In this document: piece after piece, positions 52,214 to 63,995 of the stretch
Layout: each line of letters starts with the position of its first letter
Numbering within the stretch: position 1 is the first letter of the stretch
Source of the DNA: Casuarina equisetifolia
Lineage: Eukaryota > Streptophyta > Magnoliopsida > Fagales > Casuarinaceae
NCBI GenBank assembly: GCA_028551475.1
Contig: CM052359.1
Location: forward strand, 20,001-84,000
DNA length: 64,000 nucleotides
Reading direction: 5' to 3'
The notes under the pieces: model-generated
Told to the model about the DNA's origin: nothing
The model's input: the letters and a program-made list of their open reading frames with translations, nothing else
Database searches by the model: none
Made by a program: the position numbers and the translations under genes

Positions 52214-55200
52214 ATGGTGACAATGGAGGGAAGGGAGCGGGAGGCCCAGACGGAGAGAACGCCAGAGCCAGAGCCGAGGGTATTTAAGGGTAGACAAGAG
52301 TTCCGGTCGAACATACTACACGCTGTTGTAGCGCTGGGGATATGGCTGGGGGCCATCCATTTTAACGTCGTTGTGGTCCTCTTCTCCCTTCTCTTCCTTC
52401 CTTTTTCCTATGCCCTTTTGTGCGTTTTCTGGCCCTTTTCCTTTCCTTTCTTTTGTCTTTCTGTTTTTCTTTCTCTTTAATTTTGACTGCAGCTGTATTC
52501 AATCAGGGTTTTCGGATTGCTTCTGTTATTTATAGTGATTCCCGTTGACGACAAAAGCGTATTAGGTCGGCGACTGTCCAGGTCTACTGCTAGTCTCGTC
52601 CCTCTTTTCACAGATTGTTTGAATTTTTTACCAAAAATTTACCCATAAAAAAAAATCTTACAGGTACATATGTAAGCATGCTTGCAGTTACTTCCCAGTG
52701 AATCTGCATGTGGAGGACATACAAACTTTCAATCCTAATCGTGCTTATGGTTTGTTCCATTCTCCCATTGCATTATTATCTTCTGTTGTTGCTGCACTTA
52801 TCGTCAAAGATACTGCGCGCGTTATCATCTACTGTAGGAAAACCTTTGAATGAGAACATTGACCTGCCCTGTGATCATGATGGATGCCAAAAAAGGATGT
52901 ACTTAGTTACCTGAACCTAGGCCATTTAAATCTAAGGATATCGTGAGGGCACATTTTGTCTCTCACTTTCGATTTTGTATCTTAATAATGCATTAAATAG
53001 AACGTCCTCCTCAGAATCATGTCATAAGATTTCGGCTGCAATACCATTTCATACAGATACGCACGTGTTTCCCATCTTTTCTTTCTCCTCCAAATAGAAG
53101 GCATTGAAATGGTGATGAAATTCCCCTGAAGTAATTGAATTGCCATCTGTCGAGTCCTAACGGGATATTTGAACTGTGAATCGTTGCTTTGCATTTGTTA
53201 AACATCAATTGTGTATCACATTATTCCGAAATTAGATGTTTCAATTGTTGCTTTCTTTGTATCATGCCAAATACTACAAATTTCAAAATTTAATCAATTG
53301 CAGGCAAGCCTTTTTTTCCTTCATTGTGAGCGATTTATCCTCAAGTAGCATCCTTCATACACAAGATGATGGATGAAGCTCAAGATCAAATTAACACTTA
53401 TTCAACTTCTCTTGAAGGTTGATCTATTTCTAGGCTTTCAGGAAATAATGATCAACTACGACAAACATCTTTAGGTCAGTTCTTTTTGGTTTTAAAAGGA
53501 AAAGGAAAGGAAAACGGCCTTTAATGTATGAAGGGTCCAATTAAACTTTTCGGTCCAGATATCTAGACCATGCACATGCAGACCCTGGTTTAAGTTCAAC
53601 AAAGTGGTATCTAGATACTCTTAGTTTGTGCTTTATGGTGGTAGTTTCTGTGAATACCGAATAAAGTTAAAAAGATGAGCTTTAAGAAAGTTGATCGTGC
53701 AGATGCAGACCCTGGTTTAAGTTGAACTAAGTGGTATTTAGATACTCATAGTTTGTGCTTTATGGGGTAGTCGCTGTGAATGCTGAATAAAGTTCAGAAG
53801 TTAAGCTTTAAGAAAGTTGACCATGCACAATGTAAAATGCGAGCAACATGGTGAACAGATTGCGTACAGGATCACAGTGTTTGATTACTAGTGTAATGTC
53901 GTATTAAAATGTTAACTTTTTAAGTGTATTTCAAAATTTTTATTGTTTTCACTAGCAGCAATGTTGCTCTGGCTATAGTAGGATGGTCTTTGTAACTTAC
54001 TCGGTCTTTCTCTATTTTTATAACTTAACTTCCTTGCTTTTTGGTTAAGTGATAATTGTATTAATGTCCTATATTACTATTCTCTTGGGCCTTCTAAGAT
54101 GTAAAAGCCCGGTAATATGATTCTGGTTCAACACCTTGTTCAGGATATGGTAGAGATATGAAAAAATTGGAAAAGGCTGCTTCAGCCTGGTCTTCTTTGT
54201 AGCCCTTTTCTTACTTTCTTGGTGTAACATTGAAATCCATGATTATGTATTTGGCAGATAATATATATTTATAGTTGTGTGTTGATATGATTTTGGGTGA
54301 AGGCATTCAACATTATTCATTAGAGTTATGAGAGAGGTTGTGGGTTAATGGAAGGTACAATTCACAATGTGGAAATTGTATTCTGTGATTTAGTGTTCAA
54401 CCAAAAAGGCAATGCCCTATCCAAAGAAGAGGAAGAATAAACCTTTACTTGACTTGTCAGCTATGCCCTGCTTGGTCCCCGTGTGGGGTAGAGGTCCTCT
54501 TCTCTTTTGTGCACCAATCTGTATTTACTAGGACAGATTCTCTTGGTCGCATGTTATATTAGTTACACATAAGGGATGTAAAGGCTTCTATTATGGTAGC
54601 TCTTTGCTTGCTTTGTAAGCCATTAGTCAGGATAGATGGCTCATTTTTAGTTGCCTGTGGGGCTTAAATTAGCAAGCCAGTAAGGCAGTAGTTTCGTGTT
54701 GGGCTGCAGTGTAATTAGCCAAATGGCCATTTGTTTCACCATGTTTTGATAAAACACTAACTTTTCTCTGTGTTCCTGCAGTCTTTGGTTACGAACCACA
54801 CTCAGTTTTGCCAATTGGCGTTGTTGCACTTGCTGACCTTACAGGTTTCATGCCACTCCCAAAGATAAAGGTCCTTGCTAGTAGCGCTGTAAGATTTTCT
54901 ACCCTGAAGTTGTATACATTTCATGGAGCCTTCTTCTATGTTCAGTCTCTCTCAACATGTGTGAGAAAATGATTAGGTGTTCTACACACCTTTTTTGAGG
55001 CACATATGGACATGGTTGGGTCTTTCACCTGCAACGAAGAAAAATTTCATCTCCCTCTTGGAAGCTGGTTATAGCTGCATCATAGTGCCAGGGGGAGTGC
55101 AAGAGACATTTTTGATGGAGCACGGTTCTGAGGTTTAGCTTTTAACTCTTTATTGTGCTGTTATTTGTTTATTCCTGTTCAGTGTTTCTATGTGCTCACC

Positions 55201-56901
55201 TATTTCTCTTTCCAGATGTTGTATAATAATTGAAAACCATAGTTTTATAAACATTTGGTGTTTTGATATTTTTCTTTTCTATGCAAAGAAATGGGCTATA
55301 TTAAGCTTTTTCCTTATTATTGCATCACTCACTTATTTATGTATTGGGATTTTTGTTATAGGAATCCTTCCCCCACTCTCTCTCACTCATGCATACAACA
55401 TCCATTTGGGTTTGTGTGTGCATGCACATCAAGATGGTGTGCCTATTGTTTCTGTTTAACTTCCATGGGAGATTTGTAATGCCTTGCCTTTGTAGATTGC
55501 GTTCCTTAAAGCAAGAAGGGGATTTGTGCGCATAGCTATGGAGACGGGCCGTCCTCTTGTTCCAGTTTTCTGCTTTGGTCAGGTACTTGTTCTTAATCTT
55601 TTTCCCTCCTCTTACTTCCTTGTATTATAACATCTGCAAAGTTATTGGTCCTCAATTGTACTGCTTCATGATCAATGCATGGACTAAGGCCATGTGAAAT
55701 CCACGAAGGCTTGATCCAAGTAGTCTTGGTGATGCATTTTCTTTACGCAAAACAGCTAATATGTTTCCCTCTCCTGCGCTCTTTTTTCCCCAATTTTGCA
55801 ACAGTCATACGTCTATAAGTGGTGGAAGCCAGGTGGGAAGTTCTTCCTGCAATTTTCGAGAGCTATCAAATTCACTCCAGTCTTCTTCTGGGGACTTTTG
55901 GGGTGCGTATAGTTCTTTTCTTATATGTAATATGTGTACTAGTTATGCTCGTCAATTTCCTTGCCCTCCTCCCTTTTCTACATCCAATTGGTTCATTAAA
56001 AATTCTAGGCCAGGCACCTCTGCTTGTATCATTTGGGAATATGTCCGTAGTAACAACTTAAGGAAATGTGCTGAGTTTATAATCATCTGAGGTGGTTATT
56101 TTTCTTTTGCAGATCTCCTGTACCCTTTAGACATCCAATGCATGTGGTGGTGGGTAGGCCAATTGAGCTCAAGAAAAATCCAAATCCCACCATGGAAGAG
56201 GTATGAATGTTGCTAAAAAGCGTTGAACATAATGTGTGTGTTATGTGTCTGTCAGTTGACGAATCAAATTAACTATCCCTCTTTAGATTTATATGGTTTT
56301 TTATACCTTCCCCCACTTCTCAAATAATAGAAACATTTCTTAACCCACACCTCTAGCATCTCTGGGTCCCTAGGTTTCAACCTATGAATGTTGCATTAAA
56401 CTATGGTTGAATTACATTGGTCCAGTGAGTAGATTATTGTGCTTTTGAACAGAACGGAAAAAAAAAGAAGGAAATTGTAAACGGAATTTAAAGTCAAAAG
56501 AAGATGGAAGGGAAACTCATTCCTATTGGTATGTTGTGTTTCCATGAGTCATAGGTTCTGTTGTTCATCCAGCATGCATATTGACTCTAGGGCTGTCATC
56601 TATGCCAAAAGTGATGAGTACGCTGGCTCAGGTAGCACATATTTTTAGACGCCAATAATTAGTAGTTCAGCTGTTAATGGAATCCTTAGGGCCTTGCAAG
56701 CTACTAAAGCTATAACTTGTTCTACAAGCTCATAACCTGAAGCGAGATGGTGATGTGTATAATTCCATTAGTTTACTACTTTTTTTTTTGGTGTTTCAGA
56801 TCACTGAAGTTCACCGTCAGTTTGTTGAAGCACTGGAAGATCTCTTTGAGAGGCACAAAGCACGGGTTGGCCATGCTGACCTTCAACTGAGAATTCTTTG
56901 A
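52214..56901 (+). CDS. DGAT2: Diacylglycerol O-acyltransferase 2
   Basis: An ER-membrane enzyme that transfers an acyl group from acyl-CoA to diacylglycerol, the last step of triacylglycerol synthesis. Exons: 52214-52419, 52507-52581, 52664-52749, 54782-54888, 54977-55132, 55496-55582, 55805-55902, 56113-56200, 56800-56901. They total 1005 nt and 334 aa; Arabidopsis DGAT2 has 314. Two membrane segments lie near 33-80 ([20 protein letters not shown] and [15 protein letters not shown]). The acyltransferase block YEPHS (126-130, with H129) replaces the animal HPHG. PGGVQE is at 196-201, and [19 protein letters not shown] covers about 217-235. The C-terminus ends near LQLRIL as in plant DGAT2 ER-retrieval tails. 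The exon 2 start at 52507, rather than the earlier acceptor near 52490, is chosen because it keeps the frame and the conserved FLPxSxxLxVxG order. The first 30 residues are a charged extension longer than in Arabidopsis. Intron 3 is about 2 kb. Confidence 0.95.
53566..53830 (+). repeat. 127-bp diverged tandem duplication in DGAT2 intron 3
   Basis: The block gcagaccctggtttaagtt begins at 53578 and again at 53705. Each copy continues through gtggtat-tagatactc, tttgtgctttatgg and ctttaagaaagttga. About a dozen changes and small gaps separate the copies, so it is older than the 123-bp duplication at 35782. Confidence 0.85.
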
Positions 56902-57336
56902 TTACATCTTTATTTTATATTCAACTATTTCCTCAGCATTATGCTATTACAGTTGTTATTTGGGTGCACCAGAAGAATAAGGTCTCTTGGAGTTTTCCCT
57001 AAACATGATCTCAACTTTCTAATCTGGTAGTTTTTTTTTTTAATTCAAATCCCAATACGACTTTCCCCCCCCCCTCTCTTCATTCTTTCTCATTTTCATA
57101 CTCCAGTTGTAATCTTCTTTTTTAAATATGTAACCCGGTTTTTGTTAATAGTAGTGACAAAGTCCATGTACAATTGCCTGGTTAGTGCAGACGGATGTCC
57201 TCGTTTTTCTTTCTCTTTTCGTAGACAAATGGTACCTATGCAAGTTACAAACCCCCTTCAGTTTTATCTTTTACCCAACTAGTAGAAAAACGCATAATGG
57301 CCCAACATTTTATGTCTTTGCATTAATCAAAACGAA
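56902..57336. other. Convergent 3' region
   Basis: DGAT2 3' UTR with a C10-type run near 57065-57075. It is followed by the 3' side of the minus-strand exon ending at 57337. No other gene is seen. Confidence 0.5.
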
Positions 57337-57693
57337 TCAGTTACAACGAAGGATATCAAGAACTGGGTCTGGAACAATCCAGCTCAGTACCGATAATGAA
57401 GCTACAAAAACTAGCCATACAGTGAAGTATTTTGTACTAAAAATAAAGCTGTGCTTGTTCCTGTTGATGAGAACAATCACTGCCCATTGACTATTTGGTC
57501 GTGGTAAGCGAGGCCAGTCCTCACTTCTGCAAAGAGCAAGCAGTTTCCTTTCCAATATTTGTGCTTCAAAATCGCGGAAAGAAAGCTTTTCTTGTCTCTT
57601 TGACTCTTCAAATTGAGCTCGGCTGAGTTTATTCACCGTGGCTGCCTCATGAGTCATTTGTACCATGTCAGGCCTCATTCTCCACTCAACTTG
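57337..57693 (-). CDS. Orphan exon, unknown membrane-anchored protein (C-terminal part)
   Basis: Read on the minus strand, an open frame runs from about 57693 to the stop at 57337. An acceptor-like cttag at 57698-57694 precedes it, and that TAG is also the in-frame upstream stop. The frame therefore fits a last exon of 118 codons, or a short gene from ATG 57678 (113 aa). The N-terminal part is charged and helical (FEESKRQEKLSFRDFEAQIL). The middle has Trp/Pro residues (SEDWPRLPRPNSQW). The end is a hydrophobic segment (FTVWLVFVASLSVLSWIVP) followed by DPVLDILRCN. The composition looks like real plant coding sequence. No upstream exon was found up to 58215, where the gypsy element begins, so the rest of the gene may lie beyond the window. 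Function unknown. Confidence 0.5.
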   Translation of the reverse strand, partial: QVEWRMRPDMVQMTHEAATVNKLSRAQFEESKRQEKLSFRDFEAQILERKLLALCRSEDWPRLPRPNSQWAVIVLINRNKHSFIFSTKYFTVWLVFVASLSVLSWIVPDPVLDILRCN

Positions 57694-58215
57694 CTAAGCG
57701 GACATGCTCCTGGGACCAGACAAATGGGCATGACGCCCGTGATTGCCTCAATAGTCGATGATTGTATGCCGATCTTTTTTCAACTAGTGTCCTCTAACCA
57801 TATCGTTTCAGTCATCAAACGCCTTTAAAACGTCTCAAGAATTTCAGTGCATTGCAGAGAGATACTTTGCATGGCGACTCGTTATTTGCAGTAAAGCAGT
57901 AAGCTGGTTTTTCTAAATGGAAAAGTAAAGTGAGAGCAGGGATGTTGTCGCTCTCTGCCTCTCCTTGTCAATCACCGCCAGTCGACAGTATACAATGAAC
58001 TAGACTTATTCTTCTTGAACACAAGCAAGACCTTTACAATAATGGAGAACTATTGCTCCGAATACACCCTCACGACTCCAAACCCAGTTATGACTGCACA
58101 TGATTAGAAATAATGGAAAACCGTTGGAAAAGTTATGACGTTCTGCAACTTATGGCACTAATTTGCTCATATACAACGCATCTTGCCGTTCTCCTTCACT
58201 AGCGACGGTGGGAGT
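57694..58215. other. Spacer between the orphan exon and the gypsy element
   Basis: No coding stretch or RNA gene was recognised on either strand. If the orphan exon is spliced, this is the end of its upstream intron. Confidence 0.4.
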
Positions 58216-58786
58216 TGTCACGGGCATAACTCTATTATTGTAATTATTATAGTTTTATGTTAAAATAGATGTTTTGGAGTTGCTCCTAGGTGGGTTTTTG
58301 TACAATTGGGTTGGGTAAGTGACACCCAAAGAGATTATGGGTAAATAGGAGGGCAAGATAGTAATTGACAAAAGCCTTGTAAATTGGGGGAACCCACACA
58401 AGGGAGCCCTAGACTGGTTTTGATGCAGAAACATTGTGTTTCCTCCGGTGCTATGTCCTTTGTAGATGCATGAGTGCTGTGTCCTATAGATGCAGGTGTA
58501 CAGTTTCCACGCTAATGTTGAGGTACCGTTTTCCCTTAAATGTGGTTGGTTCTAGTATGTTATCTACTTTTATGTAACTTGTTAGTAGTGCCGGGATTGT
58601 TGTTTAAAGATTCTGGGTTGGTTGTTAGTTTGAATTAATTGTTGATTGTGCATTTTGAATTGTTGTTTGAAGAAGATAATAACAAAATAGCTAGAAAAAA
58701 GGGAAAGGGCAAACCAGACCGTAGTTTAGATTACCCATTGCAGTTATGTCAGCCTTTAAGGGAGAAATCGGATTTACTCCATGACA
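58216..58786 (+). repeat. 5' LTR of the gypsy element
   Basis: 571 bp, tgtcacgggcataact to ccatgaca, followed within 4 bases by the primer-binding site. The partner is 63425-63995. Confidence 0.93.
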
Positions 58787-58789
58787 ATT

Positions 58790-58803
58790 TGGTATCTAGA
58801 GCC
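58790..58803 (+). other. Primer-binding site of the gypsy element
   Basis: tggtatctagagcc is close to the methionine-tRNA primer sequence (tggtatcagagc), with one inserted or changed base. It lies just after the LTR. Confidence 0.75.
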
Positions 58804-58852
58804 AAGGTTTCGGACATCATGGCTGACCAGGTGGGTGTGAATCCGTGATGAG

Positions 58853-61800
58853 ATGGATCATCGCCAAACTGAAATGGAGAAGCGTTTGGAAGCCAGTGAT
58901 CGAAAAATAGAGGAAAATAATAGGTGTTTGCAAGAAATGGTGCGAAAACAAGAGACAACAGCAAAAGACATGAGAGAGATGATGATAATGTTCCAGAAAT
59001 GGGGTGACAATTCTAGTAAAAAAAAAAAAAGTACAGGGGGTTTTAATCAGAAGAATATTGGATCCACTTCAGGTTCAAAGGACAAACATATTAAATTGGA
59101 GGAAATGGAAGAAGAAGAAGAGGAAGAGGAGTTTGAGGAAGAAGAGTTTCAGGACCGCTTTGATAAGAGGAGAGAGTGGAATGATAGAAATAATAGAAGG
59201 AATGGTAGAAATAATAATGAACAAGAAAGACAGCCAAGGAATCCTAGATTTGATTTTCCACACTTTTCTGGAGGAAGTGATCCAATGAGTTGGATTTGTA
59301 GAGCAGAAGAATTTTTCAGATTTAATAACACAAGAGAAAGGGATAAGGTATCCATTGCATCTTGGCATTTGGATGATGAAGCTCACTTGTGTGTGAGGTG
59401 GTTACAAAGGAAAGCTAGAGGACGGTCAATCTCATGGCCAAACCTTAAGGATGCTCTTATCAAACGTTATGGGCCATCAACTTACCAAGACAGCCTCATG
59501 GATCTAATTAGATTGCAACAAACAAGTACTGTAAAGGAATATGATGTTCGTTACATGCAGCTCCTTTTTAAAGTGGACTATGTAAGTGATGAGCAAGAAG
59601 TTACTTATTTCCTAGCTGGGTTAAAGGAAGGCTTTAGGAAGGAAGTGATGTCAAGAAAACCTATAGACCTAGCCGAAGCAATTGGTTTGGCTTATTTGTG
59701 GGAGGATATAAGTAGTCCGCCAAAGAAAGAGAGAATGTTTCCACCTAGAGCAACGGGTCAGCCAAGCAAAATTTGGGGTAAAACTTCAAGACCATCAAAA
59801 ACCCCGAAGAGACTAAGCCCTAAAGAGATACAAGAAAGAAGAGAAAAAGGACTTTGTTTCAATTGTGATGAGAAATTCACACCGAACCACCAATGTAAAA
59901 ATAAATTGTTTATGTTGGTAGCAAAAGAACAAGTTGAGGATTATGATGAGGAAGAAGGTGTAGTACCGGAAGTGGTAAAGGAACAAGAAGAAATGGTGGA
60001 TCTTACTCCAAAAATTTCACTAAAGGCTATGAGAGGTGATACAACTCTGGACACAATGAGGGTGATGGGAAGCTTTGGAGGGGAAGCCAATAAGGCTTGT
60101 ATCTTAATGGACATAGGTAGTACTCATAACTTTTTGAGCACGAGGTTGGCTAGAAAGTGGGGGCTAAAAGCTAATGGTTGGAAAAGTGTGGAAGTAGTGG
60201 TTGCTAATGGTGATATATTGAAAAGTGAAGGTTTTTGTGAAGGGATTGAGGTAGTAATACATAAAGTAAGAATGAAGGTAGATCTCTTCTTGCTCCACAT
60301 ACCAGGTTCAGAAGCCGTTTTGGGATATCAGTGGTTGCGTACATTAGGAGATATTATGTGGAACCTTAAGGAGAAGAGGATGACCTTTTATGTTGGACCA
60401 AGGAAACTTATCCTTTGGGGGGTGAAAACCAGGGAGAATCAGTTAGTAGATGGGGAACACATTTGTAAGGAGATTAAACATGCAGGAGCAGGATTGTTAT
60501 TGCACATACAAGCTGTCCTAAAGTCAGAATTATTGTCCTTGGATGGTAGTAACCATGATAGGGAAGTGATGGAAGGATCAAGGATGGAAAAAAAGCTTCA
60601 AAAGGTATTACAAAAATATGAGGAGCTGTTTGAGGAACCTGAAGGGTTGCCTCCACCGAGAGAGTTCAATCACCGCATACCGTTAAAAGAAGGAAGTGAG
60701 CCAATTGCTTCTAGACCATACCGTTACCTACACTATCAAAAAAATGAGTTGGAAAAGATAGTGGCACAGTTGCTAGACTCAGGGGCAATTAGACCAAGCA
60801 CTAGTCCCTACTCCTCACTAGTACTTCTGGTTAAAAAATAGGATAGGTCATGGATACTTTGTGTAGACTACAGAGCGCTCAACAAGCAAATAATTAAAGA
60901 TAGGTTTCCTATTCCTACAATGGAGGAACTCATGGATGAGTTATATGGAGCTCAGGTTTTTACCAAGTTAGACCTCAGATCAGGCTATCATCAGATAAGG
61001 ATGCAACTTAAGGATGTGTACAAGACGGCCTTTCAGACACACTATGAATACTTGGTGATACCTTTTGGATCATGTAATGCCCTTTCAACATTTCAAGCAC
61101 TAATGAACGTGGTCTTCAGGGAATTTTTGAGAAGGTTTGTGCTGGTATTTTTTAATGATATACTTATTTACAGCAAGAGCTGGCAAGAACACCTAGAGCG
61201 TGTTGAGAAAGTGCTTACAAGGCTAAAAAACCATATGTTATTTGTGAAAAAGAGTAAATGTTCTTTTTGACAATCATCAGTCAAGTACCTAGGGCATGTT
61301 ATTAGTGCAGAAGGAGTGGCAGTGGATGAGGAAAAGATCTGTGATATGATAGATTAGGCTAAGCCCACCCAAGTCAGTGGATTGCGTGGGTTCTTGGGAT
61401 TGACAGGTTATTATAGACGTTTCATTGCAAATTATAGGGAGATTGCAGCCCCTCTCATAGCTTTATTAAAAAAGAATAATTTTCAATGGAATTTGGCAGC
61501 AGAAAAAGCATTTGAGGAATTGAAGAAAGCAATGGCTTCAGCACCAGTGTTAACATTACCTGACTTTGAAAAACAATTTGTGTCGGAATGTGATGCTTCT
61601 AGGGCTAGAATTGGAGCAGTGCTCTCTCAAGAAAGGTATCCAATAGCCTTCTTTAGCCAAGCATTCTCAAGAAGGAATGCACTTTTATCAACTTATGAAA
61701 AGGAACTGATGGCAGTGGTAGTGGCAGTAAACAAGTGGAGGAATTACCTTCTTGGGTGGAAATTCATTGTGAGAACTGATTAAAAGAGTTTGAAGCATCT

Positions 61801-63361
61801 TTGGGATCAAAAGATTACCACACCAGCTCAATAAAAATGGTTAGTGAAGTTGATGGGTTTTGATTTCGTGATTGAATACAAGCTGGGTTGTGAGAACAAG
61901 GCAGCTAATGCACTTTCTTTCAAGGGGGAACTACTTGAAAGTAAAGAAACACAAAGGGGTTTACAAGCTATTTCAACCCCCATTCCTCGTTGGGTGGAAC
62001 CTATCCAAGATAAAGTGGAAATAGAACTAGCAATGCAAAGGTTAGTCCATCAAATACAAGCGGGCACAATTAAGGGTCCATGGCAATATAAGAACGAGGT
62101 GGTGTTCTACAAGGGAAGAATGTATTTATGCCCTAACTCAGCTCTCTTTCGACCCTTAGTTGAGGAAATTCATAGGGCAGGCCACGAGGGAGTACATAAA
62201 ACTCTTCAAAGGGTTAAGACCTCCTTCTTTTGGCGCAATATGAAGAAATTAGTACAAGAAGTAGTGCAAGGGTGTATGATTTGCCAGAAGAATAATAATT
62301 TAAACACCTTACTAGAAGGACTAATGCAACCGTTACCTGTGCCCCATGAGGTATGGACTGAATTATCTATGGATTTTGTTGATGGGTTATCGAACTCAAA
62401 AGGAAAAACATGCATCCTAGTAGTTGTTGATAGATTATCCAAGATGGCCCATTTTATGCCTCTCAGTCATCCCTATACGATAATTACAGTAGCAGAGGTT
62501 TTCTTCCAAAACATCTATAGGTTGTATGGATTACCTAAAAGGATTGTTTCTGATAGGGACAAGGTCTTTACTAGTCTATTTTGGCAAGAGTTGTTTAATT
62601 TGCAGGGAACAAGACTCAATTACTCCACTGCCTATCACCCTTAATCAGATGGACAAACAGAGGCAGTAAACTGAGTCCTAGAGATGTATTTGAGGTGTTT
62701 TACTGGTGACCAACCGAAGCATTGGGTTAAATGGTTGCCATAGGCTGAATTATGTTATAACACTAGCATACATAGCTCTTCAGGAAAGAGCCCTTATGAG
62801 GTTGTGTATGGACGTCTTTCTCCTTCCCTTTTAGATTATATACCAGGAGCCACTTTTGTAGACTCTGCAGAAAAAGAATTATTGGAAAGGGATCAAGTTA
62901 TAAAGGTACTAAGGGAAAGGCTCATAGATTCCCAAAATCGGATCAAGAAGATTTATGATAAAGGGAGGACAGACAAGGAGTTCCAGGTAGGGGAGATGGT
63001 TTTCCTCCGACTACAGCCTTACCATCAGTTATCAGTGAGCATGAAGTGTACACATAAACTTTCCCCTCTATATTATGGACCCTTTGAGATTCTAAAGAAG
63101 GTAAAAGCTTTAGCATACAAGCTCAAATTGCCGAAGACTTCAAAGATTCATCCGGTATTCCATGTTTCGTCCTTGAAGAAGTGCTTAGGCAACAGGATGC
63201 AAGTGCAAGTAGAACTTCCAACTTATGTAGAAACAGAAGGTGTTATGTTAGCACAACCTCAGACCATCCTTCAGACTAGAACGAGGGAGGGCATAAAAGA
63301 AGTGTTGGTGCTATGGAAGGGATCGCCTGCTATCGATGCTACTTGGCAACCTGTGGATTAG
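58853..63361 (+). pseudogene. Gag-pol polyprotein of the gypsy element, broken by stops
   Basis: The first frame, 58853-60841, is intact for 662 codons. It has a coiled N-terminus, an acidic block, Retrotrans_gag (FDFPHFSGGSDPMSWICRAE onward), a zinc knuckle with C335, C338, H346 and C348, and a protease site at D420 that reads DIGST where D-S/T-G is usual. A TAG at 60839 ends it at the start of the reverse transcriptase. The frame then continues with KLDLRSGYHQI near 60970, and a catalytic site reading FNDIL near 61152 where FDDIL is usual. RNase H lies near 61560-61780. The integrase follows, with the HHCC zinc finger (H and H near 62170-62200, CMIC near 62270) and core (VVVDRLSKMAHFM near 62420). 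A chromodomain-like tail (LVLWKGSPAIDATW) ends at 63361. Further stops lie at 61268, 61355, 61781, 61832, 62642, 62672 and 62741. Both the protease and the reverse transcriptase sites are changed, so it is not autonomous. Confidence 0.93.
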
Positions 63362-63424
63362 ATGCGCTTGAGATACCCAGATTTCAACCTTGGGGACACG
63401 GTTTCTGCTTGAGGGGGAAGGAGT

Positions 63425-63995
63425 TGTCACGGGCATAACTCTATTATTGTAATTATTATAGTTTTATGTTAAAATATATGTTTTGGAGTTGTTCCTATGT
63501 GGGTTTTTGTACAATTGGGTTGGGTAAGTGACACCCAAAGAGATTATGGGTAAATAGGAGGGCAAGATAGTAATTGCCAAAAGCCTTGTAAATTGGGGGA
63601 ACCCGCACAAGGGAGCCCTAGACTGGTTTTGATGCAAAAACATTGTGTTTCCTCCGGTGCTATGTCCTTTGTAGATGCATGAGTGTTGTGTCCTCTAGAT
63701 GCAGGTGTGCAGTTTCCACACTAATGTTGAGGTACCGTTTTCCCTTAGATGCGGTTGGTTCTAGTATGTTATCTACTTTTATGTAACTTGTTAGTAGTGC
63801 CGGGATTGTTGTTTAAAGATTCTGGGTTGGTTGTTAGTTTGAATTAATTGTTGGTTGTGCATTTTGAATTGTTGTTTGAAGAAAATAATAACATAATAGC
63901 TAGAAAAAAGGGGAAGGGCAAACCAGACCGTAGTTTAGATTACCCATTGCAGTTACGTCAGCCTTTAAGGGAGAAATCAAATTTACCCCATGACA
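63425..63995 (+). repeat. 3' LTR of the gypsy element
   Basis: 571 bp with the same TG and CA ends as the 5' LTR. It ends tgaca at 63995. Only five bases of flank remain before the window ends. Confidence 0.93.

Larger units (their letters stand above)
58216..63995 (+). mobile_element. Nearly intact Ty3/gypsy retrotransposon (chromovirus-like)
   Basis: 5780 bp with paired 571-bp LTRs (58216-58786 and 63425-63995), a primer-binding site at 58790-58803, and a polypurine tract at about 63410-63423 (gagggggaaggag). Counting by eye, the LTRs differ at 20 of 571 positions (3.5%), so this copy is younger than the copia at 18033. The order gag, protease, reverse transcriptase, RNase H, integrase, chromodomain-like end is that of chromoviruses. 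Several stops break the frame. Flanking 5-mers are ggagt (58211-58215) and gacta (63996-64000), which do not match. Confidence 0.95.

Noticed and set aside
52000..52356. Minus-strand open frames of 91-118 codons upstream of DGAT2
   Set aside because: They are driven by the (TTTCC)n tract and lie antisense to the DGAT2 leader and first exon, with no family features.
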